Below are positions 1 to 18,811 of a DNA stretch of 64,000 nucleotides, one piece after another. The DNA is from Cliona cf. orientalis. Lineage: Eukaryota > Porifera > Demospongiae > Clionaida > Clionaidae. Within the stretch, counting starts at the first letter, position 1, and the number at the start of each line of letters is the position of its first letter. Below the pieces are notes generated by a model. It searched no databases. It saw nothing but the letters and a program-made list of their open reading frames with translations, and was not told the origin of the DNA. Location of the stretch: contig OZ005705.1 of assembly GCA_963930775.1 (NCBI GenBank), forward strand, positions 4,836,001 through 4,900,000, given 5' to 3'. Both the position numbers and the translations under genes were made by a program.

Positions 1-826
1 TGGGACATGTACAGGACGTTTGATGAGGAGCTTCATGGTATCCTATTTCCTTATAGAATCCAAATCACTACACTCTCTATGCATGACCTAATTTGTTGAT
101 TACAATAATTATGTTAAAGGAAATAGGGTCAAATACTCCCCAGCATGTACATGATTTAATAATACCACGATTCAAACTATGGTGCTCCTGAAAGCTTACC
201 ACATCCCTGGTAGCTCCATTGTATAATATGGTAAAGGGTCACTATGTATGTAAGTAGTATAATAATATAATTATGCAATATTATGCTATGTAATCTTCAA
301 AAAAATGCTTCAAAAATTAATGGCATAACTTCAATATGAATTGACGAGCTTTATAGTATTTACAGAATGGATTTCAATATTCACCCATGTCTGTGTCATG
401 ATGCAGATAGAAGTATAAGTCAGGGTGTATATAAGGCTGCAAAATAGGCAAGTTTCAAGTTGGGAACTATGGGCAATAGTTTAGGAATTGAATAATCAAT
501 AATAACTATTCTGGGCCAATACACAATATTTTTATGGTGTGTAAGCATGAATGATAGCATATACCAGCGTAATGGGGTGTGGCCCCTCTCCATCTTACAC
601 CTGCAAAATGTGATAAGGACCATAATATTATTATGTTAACATGCTGCCAGCCATGGCAATAGTGAAGGGAATTAAATAATGTTTATTCCACTAGTGTGGG
701 ATCTTAAATTCACACAGTGTTGTTATCATCATACATACAAATAGCATCAAAAACATTAAAAATTAGTAGTACTGATTTGTGATTGAAAAGCTCCACACAC
801 GATATTATGTTATTATTATTATTGAG
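1..826. other. AT-rich flank, no gene seen
   Basis: This stretch lies downstream of the minus-strand receptor kinase RTK-A and probably holds its 3' untranslated region. Only short reading frames without recognisable domains are present, and I see no splice-consistent coding pattern or inverted-repeat element. Confidence 0.4.
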
Positions 827-7893
<7,067 letters not shown>

Positions 7894-8639
7894 GATACAG
7901 TAGTTACATGTGGCCTCTCAACGTAAGTTAGTTAGAGTAGCTAATGATTGCTCTAGTCATCTGCAGAGTGAAGGCTGAAGCTTATGATGGCTTTATTAAT
8001 TTTTAACTCGATTCTCGACCGGCAGATCGCAAAACAGGAAGCAAAATGCACATCCTGATGAATAGTGAATTGAAACTCAGGCTCGCCCCGCATAGTAACC
8101 AACTTCCGCTGCATTTCATTCGAGCTTGTTGACGACCTTTACCTACATATTGTGCGCATGAGCGGTCCATAGGCGTAAAAATTTAATGATAGCGGCTCTA
8201 TAAGGCTTGCCAGACAATTCGAAGCATACTAAAGCGGTACTTACGAGTTGCTCAGACGCCTATATGATGCCATATCTCCAGATATAGCAAATTTTGTGCT
8301 GACAACGGACAAACAGATCGCTTTGCCCCTTGCGCATGCGCGCGGGAGTATATAGCCACAACCACTTCATGATCATAAACAGAGAGTGAGACAAACAAAT
8401 TCACCACAGATACAGCAAGCTTATTCCACTTAGGCCCCAAGAAGGAGATGCGCTTTATATAGCGCATGTGCGATGTACCACGAGGGTACCTAATCCCAAA
8501 GTTGAAAACCTTTGGAGATCAGCGTGAAGTCGGCTGGTATGTTCATTTTCTAGCATAAACTTTTTATGCAGTCAGTAGACTGGTAACACACAGACAGACA
8601 GACTACCGTAACGCTCGTGCGCATGCGCCGAGCGTTAAC
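7894..8639. other. Upstream region of RTK-A
   Basis: Region upstream of the RTK-A start codon, presumably holding its promoter and 5' untranslated region. It contains several GCGCATGCGC-type palindromes and the words GACGACCTTTACC and CTCAGGCTCGCCCCG, which recur in repeats elsewhere in the window. No gene is supported. Confidence 0.35.
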
Positions 8640-9700
8640 TATGGAAGCTGGGTATCACTGGCCAACTATGGAGTAGGTTCCAGGCATACTTGAATGGGAG
8701 GTATCACTATGTGACAATTGATGGTGTTTCTTCAGAACTATTGCCAGTAATTTCCGGAGTCCCTCAAGGGAGCATCCTGGGACCATTGCTATTTCTTATC
8801 TACATAAATGAGCTACTGAACAAGTGGACTACACATCATGCTACCTATTCGCAGACGACACCAAACTTCTAAAAGCTATCATGGGTGTAATGATGATGAA
8901 TCCCAGCTCCAGCAGGATTTAGACACAGTAAATAGATGGTACAATGAATGGAAGTTGAGTTTAAATGCCAATAAATGCAGCTCAATGAGGCTGGCTCTAT
9001 CTAGCCGCTCCACACATCAAATGGGTACCTACTCTATCAGCAGCAGAGATCTTGAAACAACTCACTCACAACGAGACCTGGGAGTAGTGGTGCAGAAAGA
9101 TCTGTTATGGACAGATCACTACAACAAAATAAGTCGCAAGGCCTACATGGCACTCAATTTGATTAGGAAAACCCTTCCACCGCATGTATCTATAATTTAA
9201 TCTCATAAGGCAGCTCTATCTTTCTCTAGTTAGATGCCACCTGACTTATTGCTCTCAGCTGTGGAGACCAAGACTCATCAAAGACATCCAAAATCTTGAA
9301 AGAATTCAACGAAGAGCCACCAAATACATACTAAATAACAACCAAATGGATTATAAGTCGAGGTTGCTATCTCTGCACCTATTACCACTCATGCACTGGT
9401 TCGAGCTCCAGGATATAATGTTCCTAGTTAAGTGCCTACAACAGCCAACTGCCAATCCAGAGATTGCTAATCTGGTATCCTTCTCACACTCGATCACTCG
9501 TGCAGACCAAACTGGTAATAAGCTGAATGTAAATTTAAACAAAACTACAAGCTCCAGACACTTCTACTCCTCAAGAATTGTGCGTCTCTGGAACGCCTTT
9601 CCAGTAGACACTATAGACCTATCAAAATCATTTGCAACTATTAAAAGACGAGTATGAGAACATCTAATTCATAACTGCATTCAAAAATTTGATCCATAGA
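8640..9700 (+). pseudogene. Decayed non-LTR retrotransposon reverse transcriptase (LINE 1)
   Basis: The conceptual translation carries the C-terminal half of a LINE-type reverse transcriptase: LGITGQLWSRFQAYLNGR, then SGVPQGSILGPLLFLIYINE, then the catalytic FADD motif in YLFADDTKLL, then LSLNANKCSSM and a tail ending near LWNAFP. The frame changes around 8825-8840, so FADD is read in a different frame from the preceding block, and stop codons interrupt near 9200. The 5' part (endonuclease and fingers) is missing, so this is a truncated, frameshifted, dead copy. The motifs fit the Jockey/CR1-like non-LTR group; the exact clade is not settled. It lies between the inverted receptor kinases and differs in family from the element at 10.1-12.7 kb. 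Confidence 0.85.
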
Positions 9701-10100
9701 ATACCTGTACTTTCCATTTCATCTGCCCATGCAGCAAATGTTTCGCTTAGTGAACTGTCATCCATCACCTCCATAAAGTAATATTCATGCATTAATTATT
9801 AAAATTGTATTTCTCTGTTGTCAATAATTATTGTGTAGTTTCTTAGTAATAATATTAATTTTATTCCTATAATTAAATACTATAGATATCATCCAAATTC
9901 AATTCTGCTTCAATTGCACCTTTCAGTTTGTATTATCCAGCTATTCCTTCATTGGTCTAGTCTGTCAGCATTCACATTTTTGTACCAAAACCACTTCTGC
10001 CTTGTATCACCCTATACCTATATAAATTCACAGGAGAGGTATTAATACAATATGATCAGGGATAAGTATCATAAGCACTGCATGAATCAATATATATATA

Positions 10101-12745
10101 TTTTTTTTTGCTTTATGCTGAGAAGCAATGGATGCACAATAGTTCGAAAACTAATGCAAGTGTGCACCCTAAAAATGATAGAAGTGAGTATAACAGTGAA
10201 TAATTATAACTAATTACGAATATGATGCATAAAAGATTTATAAGAATTAGATGCAGTTGTGGAATGATCCAGCATGTTCCACGATGCTATGGTGTGAGGG
10301 AAGAAGGAATTCAAATAAGCATTGGTACGAGCGAGAGGCCTCACCAGCTGCAAAGGGTTAGAATTACGACTGCATCTAGGAGTCGACCGAAATTCCCATG
10401 AATCAGCTAGAAAATGGCATAGATTGTGCACCAGCTTGAACAAAAGTCCTAACTTAGAATCAGTTCTCCTGTCTTCGAGAGGCTGTAGCTCCATCAGACT
10501 TAACAGATCTTCGTAACCACTCTCCCATTTTGAAGTTGCAAGTTTGCAGGCAAATTTTTGGATTTTCTCCAAGGCAGTCTTATCCTTCAAGAGGTGGGGA
10601 TCCCACACTTGACAGGCATAGTCCAGGTGGGGCCGAACAAGGGAGAGGTAGAGCTGCTTCAAAGTTTCCTGTGAAGCTTGGCCATAGAATCTCCTGTATA
10701 GCAAACCAAGAACACGACGGGCTTTTTGGCAAACTGACTCAACTTGCATGGACCATGAGAGATTATCAGTAAGCAGCACGCCAAGATACTTGTAATTATC
10801 AACTCTATCTAGTGCACTGTCGAAGAGCTTGAGTGGGACGACTGGTTCTGGAGGGTTCCTCTTACGTGAAACAATCATATATTTACACTTGGAAATGTTA
10901 AAGTCAAGGTAGTTGTCTGTTGACCACTTCTCAATGCAACCAATCACTTGCTGCAGAAGGAGAAAGTCAGCTGCACATGTGACAGTCCGGTAAAGTAGAA
11001 CATCATCAGCAAAGAGATTCAGATGTGATAGTGTGTCTTGTACAACATCGGGGAGGTCATCGATGTTTGATGTAAAGTAAAAAGAGTAACGGCCCAAGAA
11101 CAGAGCCCGGAGGAACCCCAGAGAGAACAGGTAAAGGGTTGGATTCGGAACCGTCCACAGCAACCACTTGAAACCTTTCTGCAAGAGTGTTTAATCCAAT
11201 TAATTATGCAGTCATCAAGTCCGTAAGATCTTAATTTTACAACCAGGGGGCGGTGAGGGACGGAATCGACGCTTTTCGATAGTCGAAAAAGACTGCACAT
11301 ATGTCGTTGCCATCCTCCAAACACCTGAGCCAGTCATCAGTGCACTTTATCAAGGCTGTTACAGTAGATTTTCCCTCTAGGAATTCCCATTGGGTGGGGG
11401 TTAAGATCCCATTTGATAACACGTGATGCAGAATTATTTCATAAACATGCCGCTCAAGAAGCTTACTGAGAAGTGGTAATAGCGAAATCGGTCGGTAATT
11501 GGTTGGCACAGAGGTATCGGAAGATTTCGGGATAGGAACAATAACAGATCGTTTCCATTGTACAGGAATCCGTGACTGAACTATTGACTGATTAAATAAC
11601 TTTGTCACGGAGGGCGCAATACTAGTAGCAGTATATTTCAACATCCTAGCAGAGATCCCGTCAGGTCCACTCGACTTGGACACGTCCAGAGATACCAGAA
11701 GGTCGTAGACTTCTTCTTCTTCTGTGCAAAGTAAATTTGAGCTGGGTGCAGGAGGCAAACTAACAGAGGAATTCGAAGATAGTGGGGCGTGAGCTTTATT
11801 GAAACAGGAGTGAAAATACACATTTAGGAGATCAGCTTTCTCACCTTCTGTTGATGCAGTTACATCACCCAGTGCAAGTGTTGGCACTGATTTGGGTTTC
11901 TTACTGAGGAACTTGATAGCCTTCCAGAACTTTTTCGGATCTCTTGGATTGAGCTTTCGGAAGTAGGATAGTTTAGCTAGCCTGATGTCTGCCAAAGTCT
12001 TGTTGCGGGCAAGCTTGTATTTGCTGAAATTGCCAGATACCTTCGCCCTTTTATACAGAGTGTTACGTTTTTTAATTGAAGTAACCAATGACTTGGTGAG
12101 CCAAGGAAGATTGTGTCTGCTTCGTAGAGTGCAATTGGGGATGAATTGATTCATAATCGACATAAATTATTGTAACCAGTTTTCCCAGGTACTGTCAATG
12201 GCTTCAGGCATAATAGTGTCCTAGTCAAATTCATCAATGGCATCACAGGCAGCATTCCAGTCCGCATAAGTGTTACCTCCATATTTTACGGCCCTTACTC
12301 TTGCATCTTTGTTTGTAAACTTTCCTATTCACGACAGCCCGGATCCCACAGTGATCTGAATTCGACAGGGGCGGTATGGTCTCACAGGTGTGCAGAAGTG
12401 AGTCTTCATTTGTGAATAGCAGGTCAATAGTTGAGGAGGAGCCACTGTGATGTGTGTGTGTGGTGTCAGTGACATGCTGAGAAAGTGAGTAGAGTGACAT
12501 AATTGCATGAAGTGAATTGTAATGAGGGTGAGATGGATCAGCAAAGTTAACATTAAAATCACCAATAAAAATAAAATTTGAAAAAGATCCTACACAAATT
12601 AAATCAAAATAAGAAACTAAAATATCAAAAATATGGCCGCCAGAGTTGGGTGGTCGATAAAAAAGGCACAAATTAATTTTGAAGTTATTATGACTTACAG
12701 ATAAGGCTAGGAGCTCAAGGTGGGGGTCAGGGTCTATTATATAAT
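10101..12745 (-). pseudogene. Decayed non-LTR retrotransposon with endonuclease and reverse transcriptase (LINE 2)
   Basis: On the minus strand the order is the C-terminal part of an APE-type endonuclease (FIGDFNVNF, then SNSDHCGI, about 12671-12275), a linker, then a reverse transcriptase with SSGPDGISARMLK, NYRPISLLPLLSKLLERHV, SGVPPGSVLGPLL and the catalytic FADD (LNLFADDVLLYR, near 11010), and a C-terminal block ending near 10210. Frames change near 12275, 11270 and 11050 and there are in-frame stops, so it cannot be active. The 5' end is truncated at about 12745. A T-run on the plus strand at 10101-10110 fits the poly(A) tail of a minus-strand copy. The motifs match the CR1/L2/Jockey-like group of non-LTR elements. 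Confidence 0.88.
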
Positions 12746-12914
12746 TATGATTTAATACTGTTAACAGACCGAGTATGATTCTATAATAGCTACTAGTAGC
12801 TAATTATGTGCATGAATTAACTCGAAGATTATTAGATGAGGCGCACATCCTCATCAGGAAACTTGATAATAGTAGTTTTCTCATCATCACTATAGGTAGC
12901 TAATAATAAGTAGC

Positions 12915-13115
12915 GGGGGGTTGGGTTTAGGTAATCGATTGTTGACGAGGGGTTTGGGTTTCGGTGATCGGTTGTTGACGAGCTCGAGGGTTTGGGTTTC
13001 GGTGATCGGTTGTTGATGAGCTCGAGGGGGTTGGGTTTCGGTGATCGGTTGTTGACGAGCTCGAGGGGTTTGGGCTTCGGTACCGGTACTATGATCGGTT
13101 GTTGACGAGGGTTAG
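12915..13115. repeat. Minisatellite, unit about 38-39 bp
   Basis: About four to five tandem units contain GGTGATCGGTTGTTGACGAG and CTCGAGGGTTTGGGTTTC. The GATCGG word recurs at 12966, 13004 and 13043, giving spacings of 38 and 39 bp; the last unit is interrupted by a GTACCGGTACTAT insertion. An open frame through it simply translates the repeat (LVNNRSPKPNP) and is not taken as a gene. Confidence 0.8.
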
Positions 13116-13199
13116 TATTATGGGTTAAGGTGTATAAATTTTTTTGCGATGTGCATGCAGAGATACGTAGTCCCGCCCCATTTTCACTTCGGCATAAGG

Positions 13200-13500
13200 G
13201 TTTGCCTACTCGAGCATTTGTTATAGAAAATTTTTTATGCCAGATACACAATATAAACATCTATGATATGAGAAACCCCTTTAATTATTGCATTTTCCAA
13301 GCTTGGCATAAACTTATCCCTTTAAGATACATAATAATAATTATTATACAAATTTTATGCCATACTCGTTTGCATAACAGTCTGCCTATCTGTACAGCAA
13401 GGCAGGTTTGGCATAAAATTTTCTCTTTATGTAGCAAGCCACACTTGGCATAAAAATTTCCCTTTATGCAGCAAGAAAATTTTTATACTGATTTTATGCT
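13200..13500. repeat. Degenerate GCATAAA-rich repeat
   Basis: The words TTGGCATAAA and TTTATG(T/C)AGCAAG recur irregularly (for example 13303, 13409 and 13445), forming a loose tandem array downstream of the beta-helix gene. No coding capacity. Confidence 0.5.
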
Positions 13501-13669
13501 ATGCTATACTATATGTGTACGACCGTTGCAGAGAAACTACTCACAAAAATTATTAGAATGTAGCATAATTATTATTAGTCACGGTCATCATTTTGACCTT
13601 AAATACAGCTAGCTACCAATAACAGATTATCAGCGGCAGTGGAAGCAGTGTGTCCAGCTAATCAGTTCA

Positions 13670-16600
13670 CTAGTATGTTGGTTCATTATCCATGTTGAAG
13701 TAAGGTGGCTCACCAACTTCAGTGAGGGCAAATATTGAGGTAGATCTCTCACGTATGTCTGCCATTGAATAGGTATGCATACATGCTTCCCTCAATTCAG
13801 TATCACCGTTTCCTGTAAGTTTTTTCAGAAAAAATTGAAGGGACACTGAGTGCTTACTTATTCTTTTCCAAATTTTTGTCCGAAGGATAATCTCTGTGGT
13901 AGTATGATAAAGCAAAACTCCAATAAATTGGATAATGATGATGGACACTGATGTATATGCAATACATTCTTTATTCTGCAATTCATATAATGTTGCAAAG
14001 CAAAGGAGAATGAGATTTATATAGCATGAAACTTCCAGAAACTCAATTGGCCATTTCTTGTAAACTCGACCTGACACACTCATAATTTCTTTGATCAGAA
14101 GGATACATAAAAGTACTATTCCGATTGTTAAAAGATCAATCCTTGGATCGTCCAATACATTAGCACTAGAAGCAATATACAAAAACACACGGACAAGCAG
14201 CAGCAAGCCAGTCCAGTAGCGATGTTTAGGGGTGTAGGGAGCATGGTATGTTTCAATAAACATCGAAAGTTTCACAATCCATACTCTAGTCCAGGAGCTA
14301 CAGAACTTATTATGCAAACAGAGAAGCCACTGCCAGGAGAATAAAAGAAGAGTGTAAGCAATACCAATGAGGAGGATAAAGATGGCTACCATGAACAGAA
14401 CAAGATGTCGCCCATGAAAGCATCTTACAGAAGCATCAGCGAGCCACAGTACTGGCAAGTTATGATGTTCTCCTTCAGGACCTGAATAGATCAAATTTGT
14501 GCACGATAATCCCACTATGATGACATTGAGAAACTTAGCATAGGACAAGAATATCAACATGGCTAGTGTTGCAAGTGGATTCTTCCTTCCAATCAGTTGA
14601 GAGAACTTTTCTGACCTTTGGCTGACAATGATGATTATGACAACTAGGAAGATGACGTATGTAGGGAACGCCAATTGCAGCCACGTCTTCCAATAGGCAT
14701 CTAAGTTTTTAATGAAGCAAACATCAAATCCAAAGTCTAGATTTAGCCATGATATGAATACAGTAGTGTAATTTGGTTGGGAGAATATAAAGAATGTACC
14801 CTTATTAACGGCCACGATATTGGCATAGAAAATTATCCCATTCAGTGTTCCAACTGCAACTGTCAAATTGAGGGCCATAAGGACGGTAACCAGTAGTATA
14901 CCAGACAAGAAGAACAGTATGCCTATCCCTATAAATTGTGCAGGCCAGTAGTTTGGGCAAGCAATACAGTTGGCACTACCAAGGGAGATGCTAAAACCGA
15001 CTGAACAAGCCCCACACAGTACTCCAGAACGATGTAATTTACACTGAACATCAACTCCCTCTGGAAAACTAAAGTTGATGCTGGGAGGTTTGCAATACTC
15101 TCTAGGACAATGAAGATGGATAAGATAGTTACTATAATTGTAGCCATAATTTTTACCACAACCAATCCATGCATTAGTTATTTTTTCTAAAGTTTTAGAA
15201 TGAAAATCGCAACGAGCTATGGTGACACTATTGTGCTCAGTGAGCTTAGTATCACATTCACATGTACATCTTGATGTTTCCATTGAATCTTCTTGGAAGC
15301 CAGGGGGACACATGCATTTTATGAAATTGATTTGTATTTTTCTTTGTGAAGGGATGGCATCCTTACATGGACCGTCAGCATATACCACAAGTTCTTCAAT
15401 GTCATTATTTTGCGGAGAGGCCACAGTAAAGCTTAGATTAGTACAGCTGCCAGAAGTATTTTGAGTAGATTCAACCAAAGTTCCACCTTGATTTAGTGAG
15501 AGCAAGCCGTGCACCTTGGCACTGATTGGTTGATTGGCTTGATCTACTGCAACAAGTGGTACTCTAATAGTTTCTCCCCTCCGAACACTGAAAGGAGGTA
15601 GCTTGTAGCTACATTCTGGTTGACCGTTGTTGCAAAAACATACTCGAACTGGTCGAGAGCTGATGTGGCTCAAGTTTCTGCTTTTGATATTGCTGATGGA
15701 TTGAAAGTATGTAAACGGATTGGTAGCGTTGAAAAAGTGTGATCCCCCTCGTCCATGAGTGAAAGGGCTCAGAGTACATCTATCGAGCAATCCTCCAAAG
15801 AGATCAGATCCAGAAGATTGGGCATGATTGTTTAGGAAGTTTACTAAAGTGGAATTAGTGGATACTAAATCTTGTTTCATTCTGTTATTAGAAAGAAATA
15901 TTGCTTGTAAGAAACATTCAGAAGCTGAGGAGTACGTCACTCTAACATTACATGTTCCAGAATCTGTCTCATCAGCCACATATACTGCTCCACCATGCTC
16001 TCCAGCCAAGTTATCAGTGAATAATAGACTATTATTCATACCATGCTCGAGGTCTTCATCCAATGCACTTTCACGTACAATCAGAATGTTTAGTTTGGCG
16101 CTGACTTCAAGGTAAATCCCACCTCCCCACACAGCAGCAGTATTGTTAATAAAATTTATCTGTGAACCATAAACAACTGTTACAATTGAAGCAATTGCAT
16201 AAGTTCCTCCACCTTTCTCTGCTGAGTTTCCCAAAATTGTTACTTCACAGCTAAACTCACATTTCAGTTCACTCAGAAAGAGATAAATGCCCCCACCACT
16301 CTCCAACACTCTGTTGCTTGATATTATGTGTGTGCCACTATGCACATACAGCTTACTGGCTATAGCATGTATTGCACCACCATTTTCAGCGGTATTGTGA
16401 GAGAGGTTGCTTTGTCCTTGAAAGGTAATACTACTTCTGATTGCTGTGATTGCCCCTCCTTTGTGAAAACTGGTTGAAATATTATTGGCTTTGTTTGACG
16501 TGAATGTGGTATTTCCCTTGAATGTTGCATTGCTGTAGTACATCAACAGAGATCCAGTATTGTCCGAAATTAGAATGTTACCTTGAAAGATACCAGCACT

Positions 16601-17608
16601 TTCAACCAGATATATGATGCCTTGATCTGCACTATTGCTTATGAAAGTTATATCTTCCACTGTAATCAAGCTTCTAATATCTAATAGAACTGCACCAATG
16701 TGTTCAGCCTTATTGTTTCTAAATATGCTAGCACTAATGTTTATGCAGCTACTCTGTGAAAACATGACTCCTCCGTCTATTGCTCTATTTAATGCAAAAA
16801 TACTTTCTTGTATGGAAACCATACCAGCAATCACTGCTATTACACCACCGTTTGCATAGCCATGAGCAGAATTATTATGAAACTTACAATTGTTGGCAGA
16901 TAGGTGACTACTGTCAACAATATACAGAGTACCACCAAAACAATCTGATAAGTCTGAACACTTTATGTGATTACCCTCAAATTCAGTATCAGATATGCTA
17001 ATAGTGCTTTGCAATTTTCCAAGTATAGCTCCTCCTCTCTCTGCACTATTCTCCCAGAAGGTACAGTTTTCAATCGTAATGTTGCTTTGAGTCACTATCA
17101 TAGCACCTCCACTCCGATCAAAAGATGATCCGTTAGCTGAATTTGAAATGAATGAAATACTTGTGATATGACCAGATGATTTATGTAGCATCACAGATGT
17201 TTCCATATGCTTTTGAAAGATACAATCTTTAAGCATAAACTGAGAAACTAACCTAATCTGATGACTCCTGCATTTATCGAATGTCAGGTTACTCACCTCA
17301 ATGTAGTCAATGGAGTGAAATGATAATCTCCCTTGTCGATCACATTTAATATGTACGTCTGAAGGTGGACCTGAACCAACAATCGATACACTGGTTATGT
17401 TTTTGAAGGCAATCTCTAATTGAAGGATATGGTTTCCTTGTTGAAGTACCAAGTTTATCTCGGTGTGATAGCTGCTTACATTCTCAGCTAGCTCAGAAAG
17501 CGTTAGATATGAATCATTAAGATTTTGTGGCACTACGTATACAGTGTAGTGTGTATCGCTCAGTGCCATTGATAGCAAAGATAATGAGAGTAATAATGCA
17601 ATCATCAT
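13670..17608 (-). CDS. Intronless beta-helix / cysteine-rich / multi-pass membrane protein
   Basis: One uninterrupted frame of 1312 codons. It starts MMIALLLSLSLLSMALS, a clear signal peptide. Residues about 60-590 contain many short repeats of the FxxNxAxxGGAI type (for example ERGGAILG, AENGGAIHAI, AAVWGGGIYL), as in right-handed parallel beta-helix proteins and the GGAI repeats of bacterial polymorphic membrane proteins. A cysteine-rich segment follows at about 765-885 (CMCPPGF, CTCECD, GVLCGACSVGF). About nine hydrophobic helices occupy about 890-1240, followed by a short cytoplasmic tail. Many N-glycosylation sequons sit in the N-terminal part. I infer a plasma-membrane protein with a large extracellular beta-helix; ligand and function are unknown. 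The long intact frame with no introns, beside intron-rich neighbours, could mean a retrocopy, an intronless family or old lateral transfer. It lies between the inverted kinases. Confidence 0.9.
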   Translation of the reverse strand: MMIALLLSLSLLSMALSDTHYTVYVVPQNLNDSYLTLSELAENVSSYHTEINLVLQQGNHILQLEIAFKNITSVSIVGSGPPSDVHIKCDRQGRLSFHSIDYIEVSNLTFDKCRSHQIRLVSQFMLKDCIFQKHMETSVMLHKSSGHITSISFISNSANGSSFDRSGGAMIVTQSNITIENCTFWENSAERGGAILGKLQSTISISDTEFEGNHIKCSDLSDCFGGTLYIVDSSHLSANNCKFHNNSAHGYANGGVIAVIAGMVSIQESIFALNRAIDGGVMFSQSSCINISASIFRNNKAEHIGAVLLDIRSLITVEDITFISNSADQGIIYLVESAGIFQGNILISDNTGSLLMYYSNATFKGNTTFTSNKANNISTSFHKGGAITAIRSSITFQGQSNLSHNTAENGGAIHAIASKLYVHSGTHIISSNRVLESGGGIYLFLSELKCEFSCEVTILGNSAEKGGGTYAIASIVTVVYGSQINFINNTAAVWGGGIYLEVSAKLNILIVRESALDEDLEHGMNNSLLFTDNLAGEHGGAVYVADETDSGTCNVRVTYSSASECFLQAIFLSNNRMKQDLVSTNSTLVNFLNNHAQSSGSDLFGGLLDRCTLSPFTHGRGGSHFFNATNPFTYFQSISNIKSRNLSHISSRPVRVCFCNNGQPECSYKLPPFSVRRGETIRVPLVAVDQANQPISAKVHGLLSLNQGGTLVESTQNTSGSCTNLSFTVASPQNNDIEELVVYADGPCKDAIPSQRKIQINFIKCMCPPGFQEDSMETSRCTCECDTKLTEHNSVTIARCDFHSKTLEKITNAWIGCGKNYGYNYSNYLIHLHCPREYCKPPSINFSFPEGVDVQCKLHRSGVLCGACSVGFSISLGSANCIACPNYWPAQFIGIGILFFLSGILLVTVLMALNLTVAVGTLNGIIFYANIVAVNKGTFFIFSQPNYTTVFISWLNLDFGFDVCFIKNLDAYWKTWLQLAFPTYVIFLVVIIIIVSQRSEKFSQLIGRKNPLATLAMLIFLSYAKFLNVIIVGLSCTNLIYSGPEGEHHNLPVLWLADASVRCFHGRHLVLFMVAIFILLIGIAYTLLLFSWQWLLCLHNKFCSSWTRVWIVKLSMFIETYHAPYTPKHRYWTGLLLLVRVFLYIASSANVLDDPRIDLLTIGIVLLCILLIKEIMSVSGRVYKKWPIEFLEVSCYINLILLCFATLYELQNKECIAYTSVSIIIIQFIGVLLYHTTTEIILRTKIWKRISKHSVSLQFFLKKLTGNGDTELREACMHTYSMADIRERSTSIFALTEVGEPPYFNMDNEPTY

Positions 17609-18001
17609 GCTGTATACCAGTACTAACCCCTAACTGATTTAAACTTCAGCCCTTGACTAGGCTCCAAAATGACCTTGATGGCTACTTGCTATGAAACTTA
17701 ATAAGCCTATTACTGTGCAATTAGCTACTCTTCCAAAACTGACGAAACCTCAATTGAATAATTAAGTGGCTTAGAAAATCCCTTAAGATTACATGTAGCA
17801 GCATTGGGAAATTTAAATAGCAAAGTTAAGTTTACCAAACAAATGGATGATAGTCTAAAATAACACATGCATGTAAGGATCCACACAAACACTGAAAGCA
17901 CAAATTATGCATGTAGCTACGTGCCTTAATTACACGGACTAAAATGGGCATTACAATGATATTGTCCAGGGTATTGTGTAATACTCAACATATTATATAC
18001 C

Positions 18002-18403
18002 CACGGTATGGCGGGTAATTTTCGTGGAAAGTCCATTAAATTTCGTGACAGCAACCAGTCCAGGGGCGTGGCACTGCACACAGTGCGATGATGTAATCGA
18101 TACACGCGCTCGATCTCGCTCTTTGTTTAATACTAAGCCATACCTACAGAGACCTGGATAAATAGCATGAGATAGAAGAATATTAGTGTCGAAGATGCTA
18201 TCTTCTGGATGACAGTGGCTATTGTTGCTGCAAAGTGTTGGCCGTGCTACCACGATGTTTGTGGCCACGCCCATCATCATGCCCCCCCCCCCCCCCCCCC
18301 CCCATATCACCGTAGGCATTAATTTTCGTGGGTGGGAAAGTCTCTTGACTGCCAAATCAACCACGAAAATAAGCATCCCACGAAAATTACCCGCCATACG
18401 GTA
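18002..18403. mobile_element. TACCGTA-end MITE family 1, copy 1
   Basis: Terminal inverted repeats (GGTATGGCGGGTAATTTTCG at the left, CGAAAATTACCCGCCATACG at the right). The right end reads TACGG-TA; the left end is slightly altered. It contains a run of about 20 C at 18283-18302. Related copies are at 29187-29642 and 36633-37059. Short frames inside it are not genes. Confidence 0.8.
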
Positions 18404-18811
18404 GGAGACTACAACATATTAGCAGTGCTGCCAACAGCTTGTGACAAGAAATCCTAAGATTTTGAAAAAAATCCTGGCAAATATATTGGTCTTATGGGAG
18501 TAGATGGCTGAAAAATCCTAATATGCTTCATTTGCATATGCTAATTAGGCAATTTTCATGCTCTGAAATCCTAATATTTGGACAAAATCCAAGACTTTGG
18601 CAGCACTGTATTAGGTGTAGATAAGGTGTAGGGGTGGGGCAATGCATATAGAATGCGCATATGCATAGAGAATGCGGAAGTTTGTATGTATCCGGCCGGT
18701 CACGTATGCTTCGGTGCTGATAGCCTGCAAATTTAAGATTTGGTATACGATAGAAATAACATTGAAACAGCTGTCGAGCTCGCGCAACAGTATCCAGAAT
18801 TCAAAGATATT
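18404..18811. other. Upstream region of RTK-B
   Basis: Between the MITE and the RTK-B start codon. A partial inverted repeat is visible: AGCAGTGCTGCCAA near 18421 and TTTGGCAGCACTG near 18595, with AAATCCTAA words between them, suggesting a further small palindromic element at about 18420-18610. The promoter of RTK-B presumably lies at about 18620-18811. Confidence 0.4.

Noticed and set aside
12832-13260. A 142-codon frame rich in NNRSPKPN repeats
   Set aside because: It is the translation of a 38-39 bp minisatellite; the repeat is the feature.
17993-18397. Frames of 60-134 codons starting MAGNFRG-like in three places (18.0, 29.3 and 36.6 kb)
   Set aside because: They translate the inverted-repeat arms of MITE family 1, and the frames are not kept between copies.
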